Under the pieces are notes generated by a model. It searched no databases, had not been told where the DNA came from, and was given only the letters and a program-made list of their open reading frames with translations. From Zizania palustris (Eukaryota > Streptophyta > Magnoliopsida > Poales > Poaceae), in NCBI GenBank assembly GCA_019279435.1, contig JAAALK010000288.1:70308329-70372328 (forward strand): a stretch of DNA of 64,000 nucleotides, given 5' to 3'. The position numbers were made by a program, and so were the translations under genes. Shown here one piece after another: positions 53,751 to 64,000 of the stretch (positions within the stretch are counted from its first letter, which is position 1; the number at the start of each line of letters is the position of its first letter).

Positions 53751-55673
53751 GGTTTCTGTGTTATTCTTACGAGAAAGATATTAGAAAACTAACCAACCAT
53801 TTCAGTCTATAGATAATTTTATTCCGATAAACTAACTGTATAAGGGCAAACCGGGAAAATGGAGCATGTAACGGAGAGTTAACCGATGGATTTTGGCTGC
53901 CATGGCATTTTCAAACAACAATTTCAAAACTTGATGGCAAGACAGAAATATTCTAAAAGACAGTGGCAGAAATAAAACCCAATCGGTGTTAATAGTAAAA
54001 ATAAAATTTCCCCTGTATTACAATATCATAGATCGATTTTGTCTATCGGTTTAGACGAATAAATCAACACCTTGATTTATTATATTTTAGATATAATCGA
54101 TCTATTTCATCTCCACTATAAAATTTTCGATGATTTTATATTTTTCTAATATCTAATAACACTAATTAAGATAAAAGTTGAAAATATTTATAACCCTACA
54201 TTTAATATTCATTAAGAGTATGTTTAGTTAAGCCATGAGCTACAAAATGGTTACAATGAATTCTAAAATATAAAAAATGGTGAGGTTATTTAAGTGCAGT
54301 TATTCATCTATGGTTAAATAATTTTTAAGCTTAATAATATAAAATGGTGATTACATATCTCAATTAAAAAATATCCTAAATTCATAGGATTTAGCGATAG
54401 ATTAACTTTCATATTATAATAGAAAAAACTGTTATATTTGAACAAACTGATTTTATTTGGTACTTTAATATTTTTAACTTATCCTAAACTAGTCCGAAAA
54501 GCTCAACATGTAACCAACGACGCACACAGGAACGCTCGATCTGGAACCAGGGGCTCGGAGCATAGCTCTGTTTTGGTGCGTGTGCTTGCCTTGAAACCGC
54601 CGACGAATCGACGATACAGTGGCACGTGTCGCACGTGCAGACAGGCGTGCTGGGAAGTGTGCGGTATTTCTATCGTAGCCGGCTCCCTCACGAACTCCGA
54701 GGCGAAGCCGAGAGCCGTGGCCGGGAGCCCACAGTTTAGGGCTTTAGCGTCTAGAACAATTCTCTTAAAATTTATTCTCTATATCTCCTATATAGAAAAT
54801 AATTTTAAAAGATTCTATTTCTATATACTTTTTGTATATGGAAGCTTTCTTAAAACTCATTTTTTATATTTTTGAATCATATTTTTTATTTAAAATAATA
54901 GCTACTCTCTTCTTCCTATTATCTTCATTATTAAGTGTTTTTCAGTTTTTCCACAATCTACATTGCCTAATATTTAAGCCATTAAAGCAGCACATTGTAT
55001 TATGTACGAATTGATTTAGAGTCCACATGCATGACTTTTTCTTCTGCTTTTGTTTTTTTACTAGTACTCCGTATGGTCACATACACATACAGGTTGAGGG
55101 TGCGAAAAAATGAAACAACAGACACGACATGCGAATGGGATTTAAGCTCCACATCTCTCATCTTGGTCATCACGTCGAGTTGTTAGATAACGGAGATAAT
55201 GGGAAGAGGGAGTAAATTACAAATCTAATCACAATATATATAAGTTTATTTAAGAGTATAAATGAATAAAGATAAAAATAAATATTCTTGGTATAGATTG
55301 CATTTCAACTCTCAAATATTCCAAAAAAAACTAAATTAAATTATCTGTTTGGGCTATTTTCTTATCACGTGTTTGTAGGATTTTTAATTGTAATTAATAA
55401 AATGATACTAAATAAAGAATAACTAGTGGATTGGCAAGTATGGAGTAATCTGTCAATTCAAAATTTAAGATAGGAAATGAGTTTTGTTCCCTACATTTGA
55501 GGAATGGGGAGAGATGAGTAGAGAATAAGATATGATAGGAAATGAAATAGAAAATATGTTGGAGTGTAGTTTATATAGCAAATACCCTAAATTTAACTAT
55601 AGGGAAGTAGATAGGATATCTCTTAGACATGCTCTTAGGCTGCATCACTTAAAACCAATTTGTTTCCGCTTAT
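53751..55673. other. AT-rich intergenic DNA
   Basis: No gene is supported. A GC-richer island at 54500-54740 contains a 145-codon plus frame (54438-54875) that runs out into AT-rich sequence and has no known domain. Sequence near 55500-55640 (ATCTCTTAGACATGCTCTTAGG) looks like the end of a MITE, but the other end is not clear. Confidence 0.35.
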
Positions 55674-56253
55674 TGTTGGAACGACGGATCGGACCAGCAG
55701 GTTTTCTTAGTGGAAAATGAGAGTAGTGTATTCAATGGTTTTTTTAGCCTGCCCTTACAACTGTGGTTGGAGGGGGGTATTTATAAGGCGCCCCGTCCAG
55801 AGGCCAAGCGCCTCTGGAACGCCAACGACTACCCGGCCGACCGCCGGTCAACAGTACAGACAAAACGGACTATATACAGTACAGACAAGAAGATTCGACT
55901 CTGACAGCATATCAGCCGTGTCGGACGCGGCCGACGCCGCCCGACACGGGTCAGAGAATCGCGATCCTGTTCCCCTGTACGTCAGCCTCGTCCTTTTCCC
56001 GCCAATGCTTTCTTCGGGTTCGCTACTACGGCCGAGGGAGAGGCCCTCGGCAATTTCTCCTCGGAAGGCAGCCTCCGGTAACCTTCTTCCGGAGGGCAGC
56101 CTCCGGCAACCTGCTTCCGGAGGGCGGCCTCCGGCAGCCTTCTCCCGGGGGGCGGCCTCCGGCAGCCTTCTCCCGGGGGGTGGACTCCGGTGTTCTTGGC
56201 TTCAAATCTCCCGACGGTGGGCCTCCTGGCCATCGGGATTATTTCCCCCAACA
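55674..56253 (-). repeat. 3' LTR of a third Tat-type element (580 bp)
   Basis: TGTTGGAACGACGG...CCCCCAACA. Minus-strand TATA box CTTATAAATACC near 55786-55797. It is followed by the same 11-bp polypurine tract as element B (56254-56264), so the element points left and its interior begins at 56254. LTR sequence differs from A and B apart from the ends. It contains CCTCCGGCAGCCTTCTCCCGG-type tandem repeats at 56060-56180. Confidence 0.78.
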
Positions 56254-56476
56254 GTAGCCCCTCGCTTCTTCCCGCTCGTAATCCTGCAATAAGAGGGGGT
56301 GGAAGCGCACAAGATAATCCCGATAATTCTCGCGGGTGCGTACCTCGCTTTAAAATGCCGTACCCGCTGGGGCGATGAAGGGCGCCGGAGTAAGGAGTTA
56401 AGAGGCCGAGGGGTTGAGGTCCGCCTCGAGCCTCCCTTTTCCAATACGCCGAAGGGAGTTGACCTAGCCGACCTAT
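56254..56476 (-). mobile_element. Interior fragment of the third Tat-type element
   Basis: Polypurine tract plus about 210 bp of non-coding interior, cut at 56476 by the Sirevirus-like element. Confidence 0.6.
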
Positions 56477-58454
56477 TGGACCGGAAACGGCGACCAGAGG
56501 GGGGGTGAATGGGAGCTTTTAAAATTTCGGGCTAAAAACTTAGCCTTCGGTTTTGTTCTGTCTTCTGCGGAACAGGCTACGAACACTACCTTCGAAGGTC
56601 TGGTTCGGAGGTACTTCGACAGCTCCGAACACAGGCTTCGCAGGAGCAAAAAGTTCGAAGCCAAGAAGACTTCGCTCCACAAACAACCCTCGAAAATCTA
56701 CTCTGCTAAGTCAGTGCAGGCTCCGCACACGAGGTGCTTCGAGCAGGCTTCGCACTTCACCCTTCGCAAGAGTGGGCAGCCCTCTGAGGACTTCGACCAA
56801 GTACTTGGCAACAGCAACTGATGCTGGGCTTCGTACGCGAAGGTCTACACGCACACAAGCGGACTACGTTAAGGGCTTCGACACAAGAAGCAAAACGGGA
56901 AACAACCAGGGCTTCGCTAGTAATCAGCGAGGTCTTGCCTCGTGTTACACAGAGCGACAGCACACTGAAAAGCACACTTCGCGAGAAAACACCCTTCGCC
57001 AAGACAGGCTTCGGTGAGCTAAAGACTAGCGAGGTATGCAACGCGAGTTCAAGCAAAAGTACACAGAAGCAGGGCTTCGCCGCTTGAACAAGGAACACTG
57101 AAATAAATTGAACTCAGAATGAATACAGCGAGGTCTGTCTACAGGAGCTCAACAGTAAATGCTCAAAGTGTTAAATGTTACCTACCGAGCCCCCATATTT
57201 ATAGCCCACGGCTTCATCCTAAGGAAGTGACTACATTACCCCTAGGGTTTACATTCATTTTGTCTCTTCAGAACTAAGGGGTACAAAAGGTAGTCCACCT
57301 TTATTTTTGGAGGCTTCTCTGTCAGCTGCAGAGGGGACAGTGTCAGCCTTTTTCAGAACAGACAGTGTCAGCCTTTACAGTGTTGACTTCTGGAACCTCC
57401 CTTCGCACGCGAGGGTGCGGTAGCTTCGGCGAGAAGCCTGCAGCCTGATGGCCTTCGCTCCGCCGAAGAAGTCCTTCGATACAGTGACGGTTTTGAGCCG
57501 AAGCCGTCAAAGCCCCTTGGGCCTTCGCACCACCACCTCCGGAGTGGATCACCACGGCTTCGCAGCTCCTCCCAGCTCGAACACCGTCCGTCCGTGTACC
57601 GAAGCCATGCATGGCCGAAGCACCATAAGTCATCCTCACTCCGAAGCCCCACCTTCGGAGTACCACCCTTCGAAGTCCCTCCTTCGTCCAAGGCCTCCGC
57701 ATGAAGCATTCCATGAGCACTTCGTCGCAGTGTCTCACTCCGAGCACACTCCTCGACGAGCCTCATCCGGACCATGCCTTCGATGCGCCTCGACTTCTGA
57801 GACCTTCGTCGGGCCACCTTCGAGTGTCTCCCTCCGGAGCACACTTCGAACACCTTGCCTCCGTAGAGGACTTGATCCACCAACTCCGAAGTCACTCCAT
57901 TCGGAGTACCTTCGAAGTGCCTCATGTCCGAGGACTTTGTCTCGGAGCACCTTCAGCCGGAGCCACGCTCCGCACTCTCTGCCTTCACCTGGCACGCCTC
58001 GACCCGAGGACCGACCCGGACCACCTTCGCAGCCACCGTGACGGAGCTCCCCGCTCCTCTGGCATCAAGCCTCCTGCTTGACCCAGGTTCACCTGGCTCG
58101 AACCTTGTCCGTCGCCTCCGAAGTCCCTGCGCACCACAGACAAGCAAACAAGTGTATCCAGTACTCCGGAGACCTCTCCGGGTTAACAACCTCCGGTACA
58201 CACTCCGGTGTACCGCCCAAAGTACCGAAGCCATCGGTACGAACCCAGTCATCGTGTACTGCCGGACCCCTCCGACAGGCACACTCCGCTGCACAGCTGC
58301 AGCAAGCAAACACCGAACACACTCCGGTGACACACCTCCGAACACCCTTCGGAGGTACCACCTCCGAAGCCCCTCCGGAGGTACCCTTCGAACAGAGGGT
58401 AAAATCCAGTCAATCACTCATCACAAAACACCGAAACCAACCTTTGGTTTCTCA
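56477..58454 (-). repeat. 3' LTR of the Sirevirus-like element (about 1978 bp)
   Basis: Plus-strand ends TGGACCGGAAACGG and GGTTTCTCA, so TG...CA. Minus-strand TATA box GGCTATAAATATGGGGG at about 57186-57202. Many ORFs on both strands arise from CTTCGAAG/CTCCGGAG-type short repeats and are not genes. The left border is inferred from the TG and from the neighbouring Tat sequence. Confidence 0.7.
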
Positions 58455-58455
58455 A

Positions 58456-58745
58456 TCTCCCCCTTGATGAGTGCATTGACAACCAAATCCAAGTTCAAGA
58501 AAATTTAAACAGTTCAGCACACAAGTGACCATAAAACTCAGAAAAGAGCCAAAACATGTCACTTGATAAAAGAATTTTTCTCCCCCTTTGTAAAAGAGTA
58601 AAAGCCCCTTTTGGCATATCTCCCCTTGATAAGATCTCCTCCTGAGTTAAGCAAATTTTTCTTCCCCTTTATGTCAAAAATCTTTCCCCTTGCGAAATTA
58701 TGCCTTCTTGCGGCAGAGAACACAGCAAATCTCCCCCTTTGGCAA
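58456..58745 (-). promoter_or_regulatory. Multiple polypurine tracts of the Sirevirus-like element
   Basis: Minus-strand AAGGGGGAGA lies directly before the LTR (58456-58465); further AAAGGGGGAGA copies are at about 58579-58590 and 58731-58741, with AAGGGGAGA-type variants between (near 58620, 58660 and 58685). Confidence 0.72.
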
Positions 58746-59621
58746 TGCAAGCATCAAGGAGCAGTTAAAAGAGGCAAAGCTTCGAAATGAATAGAATTGC
58801 AAAGACATATAATGCAAAAATATGCCAACAGTAATACCAATGTTCATGTGCTCAGCTCAATTTAACAATCTGTGAAACAAGATGATGGCATGTGATTTTG
58901 TCATTTTGGAAGAAAAAACATCACCACTTAATCACAGCAGCTAGACAAGAGAAGGCAAGGACTGCGCAAAGCTAACAAATTCTACCTTAGACAGACAAGT
59001 TTTGTTCAAAAGGAGCTTTGAAAGCAAACTTGATGAGCAATTAAATTTGTTGGTCTTTTCTTAGTGCCAGGGGTTATTTGTTTGTCCACCTTATACTTTC
59101 CAATCAAGCCAAGCCTAGGCATGAAAGCCATCTGAAGCTTAAGGCGGTGATTTTGGCATACACTACACTATCCCAGTTCAGACCAAAGTGCAATGGTAAG
59201 CAGTCTAGAATAGAGTAGTGCGACAAACAAACCCTCCTGGATCTTTTCATTTTAACCAGGCAAATCATGGATTTTTGATTTTGTTTCAGATGAATGAATT
59301 ATTTTGATGAATATCCATGAAAAAGAACACAATTTTTCAAGTTGCAACTTTTAGCATCCAAAGAACAGTGTCTTGCTGACAAGTAGATAAAAGATAGCTA
59401 AAAGCAGTCCTGCCTAAACAAGCTAGATACACGATTGAGCAGTGAGCAAGTTTTGATTTTAGAAAATAAAATATCATGCACAATCAATGTTCCAGACATA
59501 TTTCATAGAGCTGAGCTGTCATGATTTCTTTGAGTTAAAAGCAGGCATATAATAGCAAAAGATGTAAATGCAATTCCACACATAATGAGCATATGCAAGG
59601 CAATTTAAACTCAGCTCCCCC
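58746..59621 (-). other. 3' untranslated region of the Sirevirus-like element
   Basis: No env-like or other ORF above 120 codons outside the pol frame. Confidence 0.5.
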
Positions 59622-62600
59622 TCACAAAATGCCGTAGGGATGACAAATACCAAGTTCCCCACGCAAGTAAGCAAATCGAGAAGCATCGAGGGGTTTTGTA
59701 AAAATATCGGCAAGCTGGTGTTGGGTATCAACATATTGAAGTTCAATATCACCCTTCTCATTGTGATCTCTGAGAAAATGATACCGTACATCAATGTGTT
59801 TGGTTCTGGAGTGCTGAACCGGGTTGTTTGCAATACAAATAGCACTAGTGTTATCACAGAAAAGTGGAACACTCTTATAATCTAACCCGAAATCCCGCAA
59901 AGTGGAAACCATCCACAAAATCTGAGAGCAACAGCTAGCTGCAGCAACATATTCGGCCTCAGCCGTTGATTGTGCAACACTAGACTGTTTGCGGGAAGAC
60001 CAGCAAACCAAAGACGTACCCAGAAAGTGACAAGTACCAGAGGTACTCTTCCTATCAATTCTACACCCAGCAAAATCCGCATCTGAATAACCTCTAAGAC
60101 ATAAAGATGAAGACGATGAATACCATATGCCAAACTCAAGGGTGTGTTTGAGATACCTTAGAATGCGCTTAACCGCTTGGCGGTGCGAAGCTCGTGGCGA
60201 AGCCTGAAAACGAGCGCACAGACACACAGCGAAGTGTATGTCCGGCCTCGTGGCAGTCAAGTAGAGGAGGGAGCCGATCATGCTTCGGAACTCCTTCTGA
60301 TCTACGGCTTCTCCATCTTCGTCAGGGTCCAATGCTACAGATGTAGCCATTGGAGTGGCGAGGGGCTTCGCATCGGACATGTCGAATTTCTTGAGCAGGT
60401 CCTTGGTGTACTTTGTCTGGTGGACAAAAGTACCTTGTTTGCTTTGCTTGATTTGCAAACCAAGGAAAAAGGTGAGTTCACCCATCATCGACATTTCAAA
60501 CTCCCTGCTCATGGTATCTGCAAACTCGGCAACCAAAGCATGAGAAGAGCCACCAAAGATGATATCATCCACATAAATCTGTACTAGGAGGAAATCTTTG
60601 CCATGCTTGAGAGTAAACAAAGTTTTATCAACAGAGCCCATCAAATACCCTCGCTCAAGCAGAAAAGACTTAAGTCTATCATACCATGCCCGAGGGGCCT
60701 GCTTGAGTCCATAAAGAGCCTTATGAAGTTTAAGGACTTTATGTGGGTACTTGGGGTTTTCAAAACCAGGGGGTTGTTTTACATACACATCTTCACCTAT
60801 GAAGCCATTAAGAAAAGCACTTTTGACATCCATTTGATAGAGTTTGAATCCCCGGGATGTCGCAAAGGCAAGCAAAATCCTAATGGCCTCAAGGCGAGCA
60901 ACAGGTGCAAAAGTTTCAGTAAAATCAATCCCTTCTAGTTGAGAAAAGCCCTGAGCTACAAGTCTAGCCTTATTTCTAACAATTGTTCCATCCTCCCCTT
61001 GTTTATTTTTGAAAATCCATTTTGTTCCAATGAAATGAACATTTGGTGGAGGATCAACTAAAGTCCAGACTTGGTTTCTCTCAAAATTTTCAAGTTCCTC
61101 ATGCATGGCATTGATCCAACTAGAATCAGAAAGTGCATGACTAACATCTAAGGGCTCGAAAGAAGCAACAAAAGCAGCATGAGTGAAATGGGCATGAGAG
61201 CGTGTTACCCTTTGATCAAGCTCACCAATGATCTGCTCGGGAGGGTGCATCCTTTGGACATGATGTGGAGCCTCGCGGCGGGATGCAGTCTCCCCCTCAA
61301 CTTGTGCGTTGGAGTGGTCCAAGATGACCGATGTTGAGGTAGTCGCTTCGGGACCTCGTGCCGAAGTAGTTGAAGCGGGGTCAGCTTCGGGGGTTGATGT
61401 CGAGGGTAGTAGGGGATCATCCTCGAATTCTCCGGGATCTTCGTCTTCGAATAAGGTCTGTTCCATGTCGTGTTCATTTGCCTGTTCAAATCCAGAACTA
61501 ACAGAGGGGGTCGATTCATCAAAAGTCACATCACATGACTCGATGACAGTGTTAGTTTCCAAGTTATAAACACGATAAGAGTGACCATGAGTAGTATAAC
61601 CTAAAAAGATCCCGTCAGAAGATCGCGACTCAAATTTATCCAAGTTACCACGTTTTAGGATAAAGCAGCGACAGCCAAAAACTCGAAGATGAGTAACCTT
61701 GGGCTGTCTCCCAAAACGCAGCTCATAAGATGTCAAGTTTAAAATTGAGCGCAAGAAGATTCGGTTTGAGATGTAACATGCAGTGTTCATGGCCTCAGCC
61801 CAGAATTTTCTAGGAGTCCTATGCTCATCAAGCATCGTCCTAGCCATCTCAACCAAGGTGCGGTTTTTCCTCTCAACAACACCATTCTGTTGAGGAACCC
61901 GCGGAGCAGAGAATTGATGTTCTATGCCATGCTCCATGCAAAAGTCAACAAAGAGACTATTTTTGAACTCGGTGCCATTATCGCTTCGAATGAATTTTAA
62001 TGCACCAGGAAGTTCAGTGAAAAGTCTCAAAGCCAAGCTCCGAAAGTGTGAAAACACTTCATCCTTGCTGGCAAGAAAGAAGACCCAAGAGTAGCGAGAG
62101 AAATCGTCGACAATAACAAGTACATACCACTTGCCGCCTAAAGAACTAACCCGAGAAGGACCTACAGTGTCCATATGGAGAAGTTCTCCGGGCTGTTCAG
62201 TCATCACTGTGGTGACTGGCGAATGCGAATCGGCAATCATTTTTCCATGTCGACATGGAGCGCAAACTAAATTCTTCTCAAACTTGAGCTTGGGCAATCC
62301 TCGGATCAAACCTAGGGCGCTCAGACGAGCGAGCAACTCAAAGCTCATGTGCCCTAGTCTCCTATGCCACTTCCAAAGCTCAGAAGTCGAATGTGCAACA
62401 AGGCAATGAGAAGAACCAGATGACTCTGAAAAATCAGCTCCAAAAACTCTCCCAACCCTAAAGATCTTACACACCACAACGCCATCTGAATTGAGCACTT
62501 GCGAAGTATCGCGATGAAATCGCACTTCGAAGCCCTCATCAAGCAACTGAGATACAGACAGCAAATTGTATCCCAGGTTCTCAACCAAAGCAACATCTTT

Positions 62601-62789
62601 GAGAGTGAAGTTTGCGTTAATTCTTACCACACCTTTACCTTTCACTCTACTCCTTCGATTGTTTCCGAAGGTGATATGTTCCCTTTGCTTGGTTGTGGTG
62701 AGGTTGGAGAACCAGTTTGCATCTCCGGTCATGTGGCGCGAACAACCGGAGTCCATGATCCACGTGCCCTCCAAGCCTCGACCTGTCGC
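59622..62789 (-). CDS. Copia Pol: protease, integrase, reverse transcriptase, RNase H
   Basis: The frame continues from gag after an amber codon and runs 1056 codons without a break. Numbering from the TTG at 62774: protease Asp 8 (DSGC), HHCC integrase N-terminus (HRRLGHMS, CAPCRHGK), integrase core Asp in MDTVGPS, Asp in RSDNGTEF, Glu in QQNGVVERKN, a Ser/Thr-rich linker, RT with YVDD at 734-737, RNase H with DADFAGC, ESTAEAEY-type Glu (STAEAEY) and CDNTSA, and the ADIFTKPL end. All catalytic residues that I can check are present. It has no good ATG start of its own, which supports translation by read-through from gag. Confidence 0.93.
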   Translation of the reverse strand, partial: ATGRGLEGTWIMDSGCSRHMTGDANWFSNLTTTKQREHITFGNNRRSRVKGKGVVRINANFTLKDVALVENLGYNLLSVSQLLDEGFEVRFHRDTSQVLNSDGVVVCKIFRVGRVFGADFSESSGSSHCLVAHSTSELWKWHRRLGHMSFELLARLSALGLIRGLPKLKFEKNLVCAPCRHGKMIADSHSPVTTVMTEQPGELLHMDTVGPSRVSSLGGKWYVLVIVDDFSRYSWVFFLASKDEVFSHFRSLALRLFTELPGALKFIRSDNGTEFKNSLFVDFCMEHGIEHQFSAPRVPQQNGVVERKNRTLVEMARTMLDEHRTPRKFWAEAMNTACYISNRIFLRSILNLTSYELRFGRQPKVTHLRVFGCRCFILKRGNLDKFESRSSDGIFLGYTTHGHSYRVYNLETNTVIESCDVTFDESTPSVSSGFEQANEHDMEQTLFEDEDPGEFEDDPLLPSTSTPEADPASTTSARGPEATTSTSVILDHSNAQVEGETASRREAPHHVQRMHPPEQIIGELDQRVTRSHAHFTHAAFVASFEPLDVSHALSDSSWINAMHEELENFERNQVWTLVDPPPNVHFIGTKWIFKNKQGEDGTIVRNKARLVAQGFSQLEGIDFTETFAPVARLEAIRILLAFATSRGFKLYQMDVKSAFLNGFIGEDVYVKQPPGFENPKYPHKVLKLHKALYGLKQAPRAWYDRLKSFLLERGYLMGSVDKTLFTLKHGKDFLLVQIYVDDIIFGGSSHALVAEFADTMSREFEMSMMGELTFFLGLQIKQSKQGTFVHQTKYTKDLLKKFDMSDAKPLATPMATSVALDPDEDGEAVDQKEFRSMIGSLLYLTATRPDIHFAVCLCARFQASPRASHRQAVKRILRYLKHTLEFGIWYSSSSSLCLRGYSDADFAGCRIDRKSTSGTCHFLGTSLVCWSSRKQSSVAQSTAEAEYVAAASCCSQILWMVSTLRDFGLDYKSVPLFCDNTSAICIANNPVQHSRTKHIDVRYHFLRDHNEKGDIELQYVDTQHQLADIFTKPLDASRFAYLRGELGICHPYGIL

Positions 62790-63995
62790 CTACACATGAT
62801 AAAAACGTCTCGATCGCTCAGTGCTGGGGTGAGTAAAATAATGGCGAGGCATCCAGCACTGAGTGACACGAGTAGTAGGCACAGTAAAAGCAGACGGTCT
62901 ACGCACATGAAAATTAGAATGATGCAAAGTGCGAGGTCTACCTACATGCAAAGAACGCAAAGCATGACGAGGTCTCCTACTCTGATGAGGTACAAAGCTA
63001 CTCGCCCGAGGTCTACCACCATATGGAACATGGTGAACACCTCGAGGAGCAAAACCTCTCCGAGAAGCACGAGGAGCCTCGAAAACAGGACGAGAGTAAA
63101 ACTCAGACTCATGCATACCTAAGGATGGGTAATGCATGTCCTGATAGCTCATCGCCTGAGCACGTCGCTCATCCTTGATGCGACGGAAACAGAAACCAAT
63201 TAAATGACCCGCCCGCTGACAATAGGAACACTGAAACACTCTCCTGGGGGCACTCTCATGGGTCACAGGAGCAACTCTCACAGGCTCCTTGGGTTTCTTT
63301 TGAGTGGTTTTCTTGGGAGGATTTTTCTTGGTAGGAGGAGTGGTTTTCTTTGGTGGATGGGAAGGCTTTTTGGCTGATGGGGTGTCCAACAGAGCTCTCT
63401 CTTTCTCTAGGGTGGTGGGAGAGGTAAAAACAGTTTTGGTCTTACTGTCTGAAGCTATCCTCTCAAAACCCAAACCTAGAGCTACCCCGGCTCTGTCAGC
63501 ACACAACTTGGTCTTGGCCAAGAGCAAATCCATCCTACCCTTCCCCTCAGTGCATTTATTTACCACAGAAAGAAGGTATTCATTTTCGGACATGAGGTTC
63601 TCAGCCCGCTCTCTAACAGTGCCTAGCTGGTCCTTAAGGGTGATGCAAGTGTCACAAACAGGTTGCACATCCTTAGAACTACCGGCCCTTTCCAATCTAG
63701 CCTCCAAATCATGAACATGCTTATCTCGTAAATTAATACTATCGCGTAATAAAGAGCAGTTCATGCAATCAATAACATCATGAGGTCTAGAATCCACCTC
63801 CAAAAGCTGCTTCTGTGCAGTCTCAAGCTCAGAAAGAGTTTGAGCATGTACAGAACGCAACTGAGCAAGCTCACCCATGACAACAGAACAAGACTCACAT
63901 TCAGCATCATCAAACTTAGACTTAAGCATGGCATATTCAGTAGAAATATTTTCTAGCCTAAGTCTAAGGTCTTTTCTTTCTCTAGCAGCTTGCAC
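62790..63995 (-). CDS. Copia Gag, C-terminal part (5' end off window)
   Basis: The frame enters from the right edge. The visible 401 residues begin with a long coiled coil (about 1-190: RLRLENISTEYAMLKSK, LRDKHVHDLEARLERAG), then a Lys/Pro-rich basic stretch and a CCHC zinc knuckle CX2CX4HX4C at 63230-63189 (CSYCQRAGHLIGFC), then an Arg/Pro/His-rich tail. It ends with TAG at 62792-62790, in the same frame as pol. Gag packages the element RNA. The coiled-coil extension is typical of Sirevirus Gag. Confidence 0.87.
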   Translation of the reverse strand: MQAARERKDLRLRLENISTEYAMLKSKFDDAECESCSVVMGELAQLRSVHAQTLSELETAQKQLLEVDSRPHDVIDCMNCSLLRDSINLRDKHVHDLEARLERAGSSKDVQPVCDTCITLKDQLGTVRERAENLMSENEYLLSVVNKCTEGKGRMDLLLAKTKLCADRAGVALGLGFERIASDSKTKTVFTSPTTLEKERALLDTPSAKKPSHPPKKTTPPTKKNPPKKTTQKKPKEPVRVAPVTHESAPRRVFQCSYCQRAGHLIGFCFRRIKDERRAQAMSYQDMHYPSLGMHESEFYSRPVFEAPRASRRGFAPRGVHHVPYGGRPRASSFVPHQSRRPRHALRSLHVGRPRTLHHSNFHVRRPSAFTVPTTRVTQCWMPRHYFTHPSTERSRRFYHV

Positions 63996-64000
63996 AAGTA

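Larger units (their letters stand above)
56477..64000 (-). mobile_element. Sirevirus-like Ty1/copia retrotransposon (5' end off window)
   Basis: 3' LTR 56477-58454, multiple polypurine tracts 58456-58745, pol 62789-59622 and gag from 62790 past the window edge. Assignment rests on long gag with coiled coil, large LTR with palindrome clusters, several GGGGGAGA tracts before the LTR and the copia domain order. No env-like ORF is seen after pol. Confidence 0.83.

Noticed and set aside
54438..54875. 145-codon ORF in a GC-richer island
   Set aside because: Runs from AT-rich to GC-rich to AT-rich sequence with no domain and no gene context.
57343..58508. ORFs up to 197 codons on both strands
   Set aside because: All lie in the LTR of the Sirevirus-like element and are built from short CTTCG/CTCCGG repeats without any domain.

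Overview
The window is repeat-dominated nuclear DNA of a plant, most likely a grass (Poaceae). The evidence is a dense nest of LTR retrotransposons of types typical of grass intergenic DNA (Tat-lineage Ty3/gypsy, Tekay-like chromovirus, Sirevirus-like and other Ty1/copia), a large CACTA element, a hAT-like transposase relic, MITEs and a small Helitron. I see no convincing host protein-coding gene, no tRNA or rRNA gene and no CRISPR array. Species cannot be fixed from sequence alone.

Layout. 1-7122: Tat-lineage gypsy element A on the minus strand; its 3' LTR lies off the left edge. A spliced antisense gene on the plus strand (3-1290) sits beyond pol. 7123-8570: 5' part of a minus-strand copia element (gag, PBS, LTR), cut by A. 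8592-8714: small MITE. 8745-20171: CACTA element with 3-bp TCG duplication, filled by later insertions: a rearranged gypsy element (9575-13256), two solo LTRs of one family in opposite orientation (14196-15541 and 15808-17162, each with its own 5-bp duplication), a hAT-like transposase pseudogene (17891-19247) and a second CACTA end. 20172-21009: unassigned.

21010-43822: Tat element B on the minus strand, again with a plus-strand antisense gene that has its own TATA box. B's gag is split by element C (30708-43094), an intact-looking Tekay-type chromovirus with 3.4-kb LTRs, target duplication TTTAT, one uninterrupted gag-pol reading frame and an extra ORF before gag. B's 5' end is lost at 43823, where a CACTA transposase fragment starts (to 45001). 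45541-51577: decayed copia element D with both LTRs. 51578-55673: AT-rich DNA with MITEs and a 430-bp Helitron. 55674-56476: a third Tat-type LTR and start of its interior, cut by a Sirevirus-like copia element (56477 to the right edge) with 3' LTR, multiple polypurine tracts, pol, and gag running off the window.

How the parts work together. Within each LTR element, gag, protease, reverse transcriptase, RNase H and integrase form one replication cycle. Only C (complete) and the Sirevirus-like element (pol uninterrupted, gag separated by one in-frame amber codon) look close to functional here. Nesting gives relative ages: CACTA shell before its solo LTRs, B before C, third Tat before the Sirevirus, copia fragment before A. 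The most unusual feature is the ambisense design of the Tat elements: a promoter-bearing, intron-containing gene opposite in direction to pol, followed by tandem repeats whose copy number differs between A and B.
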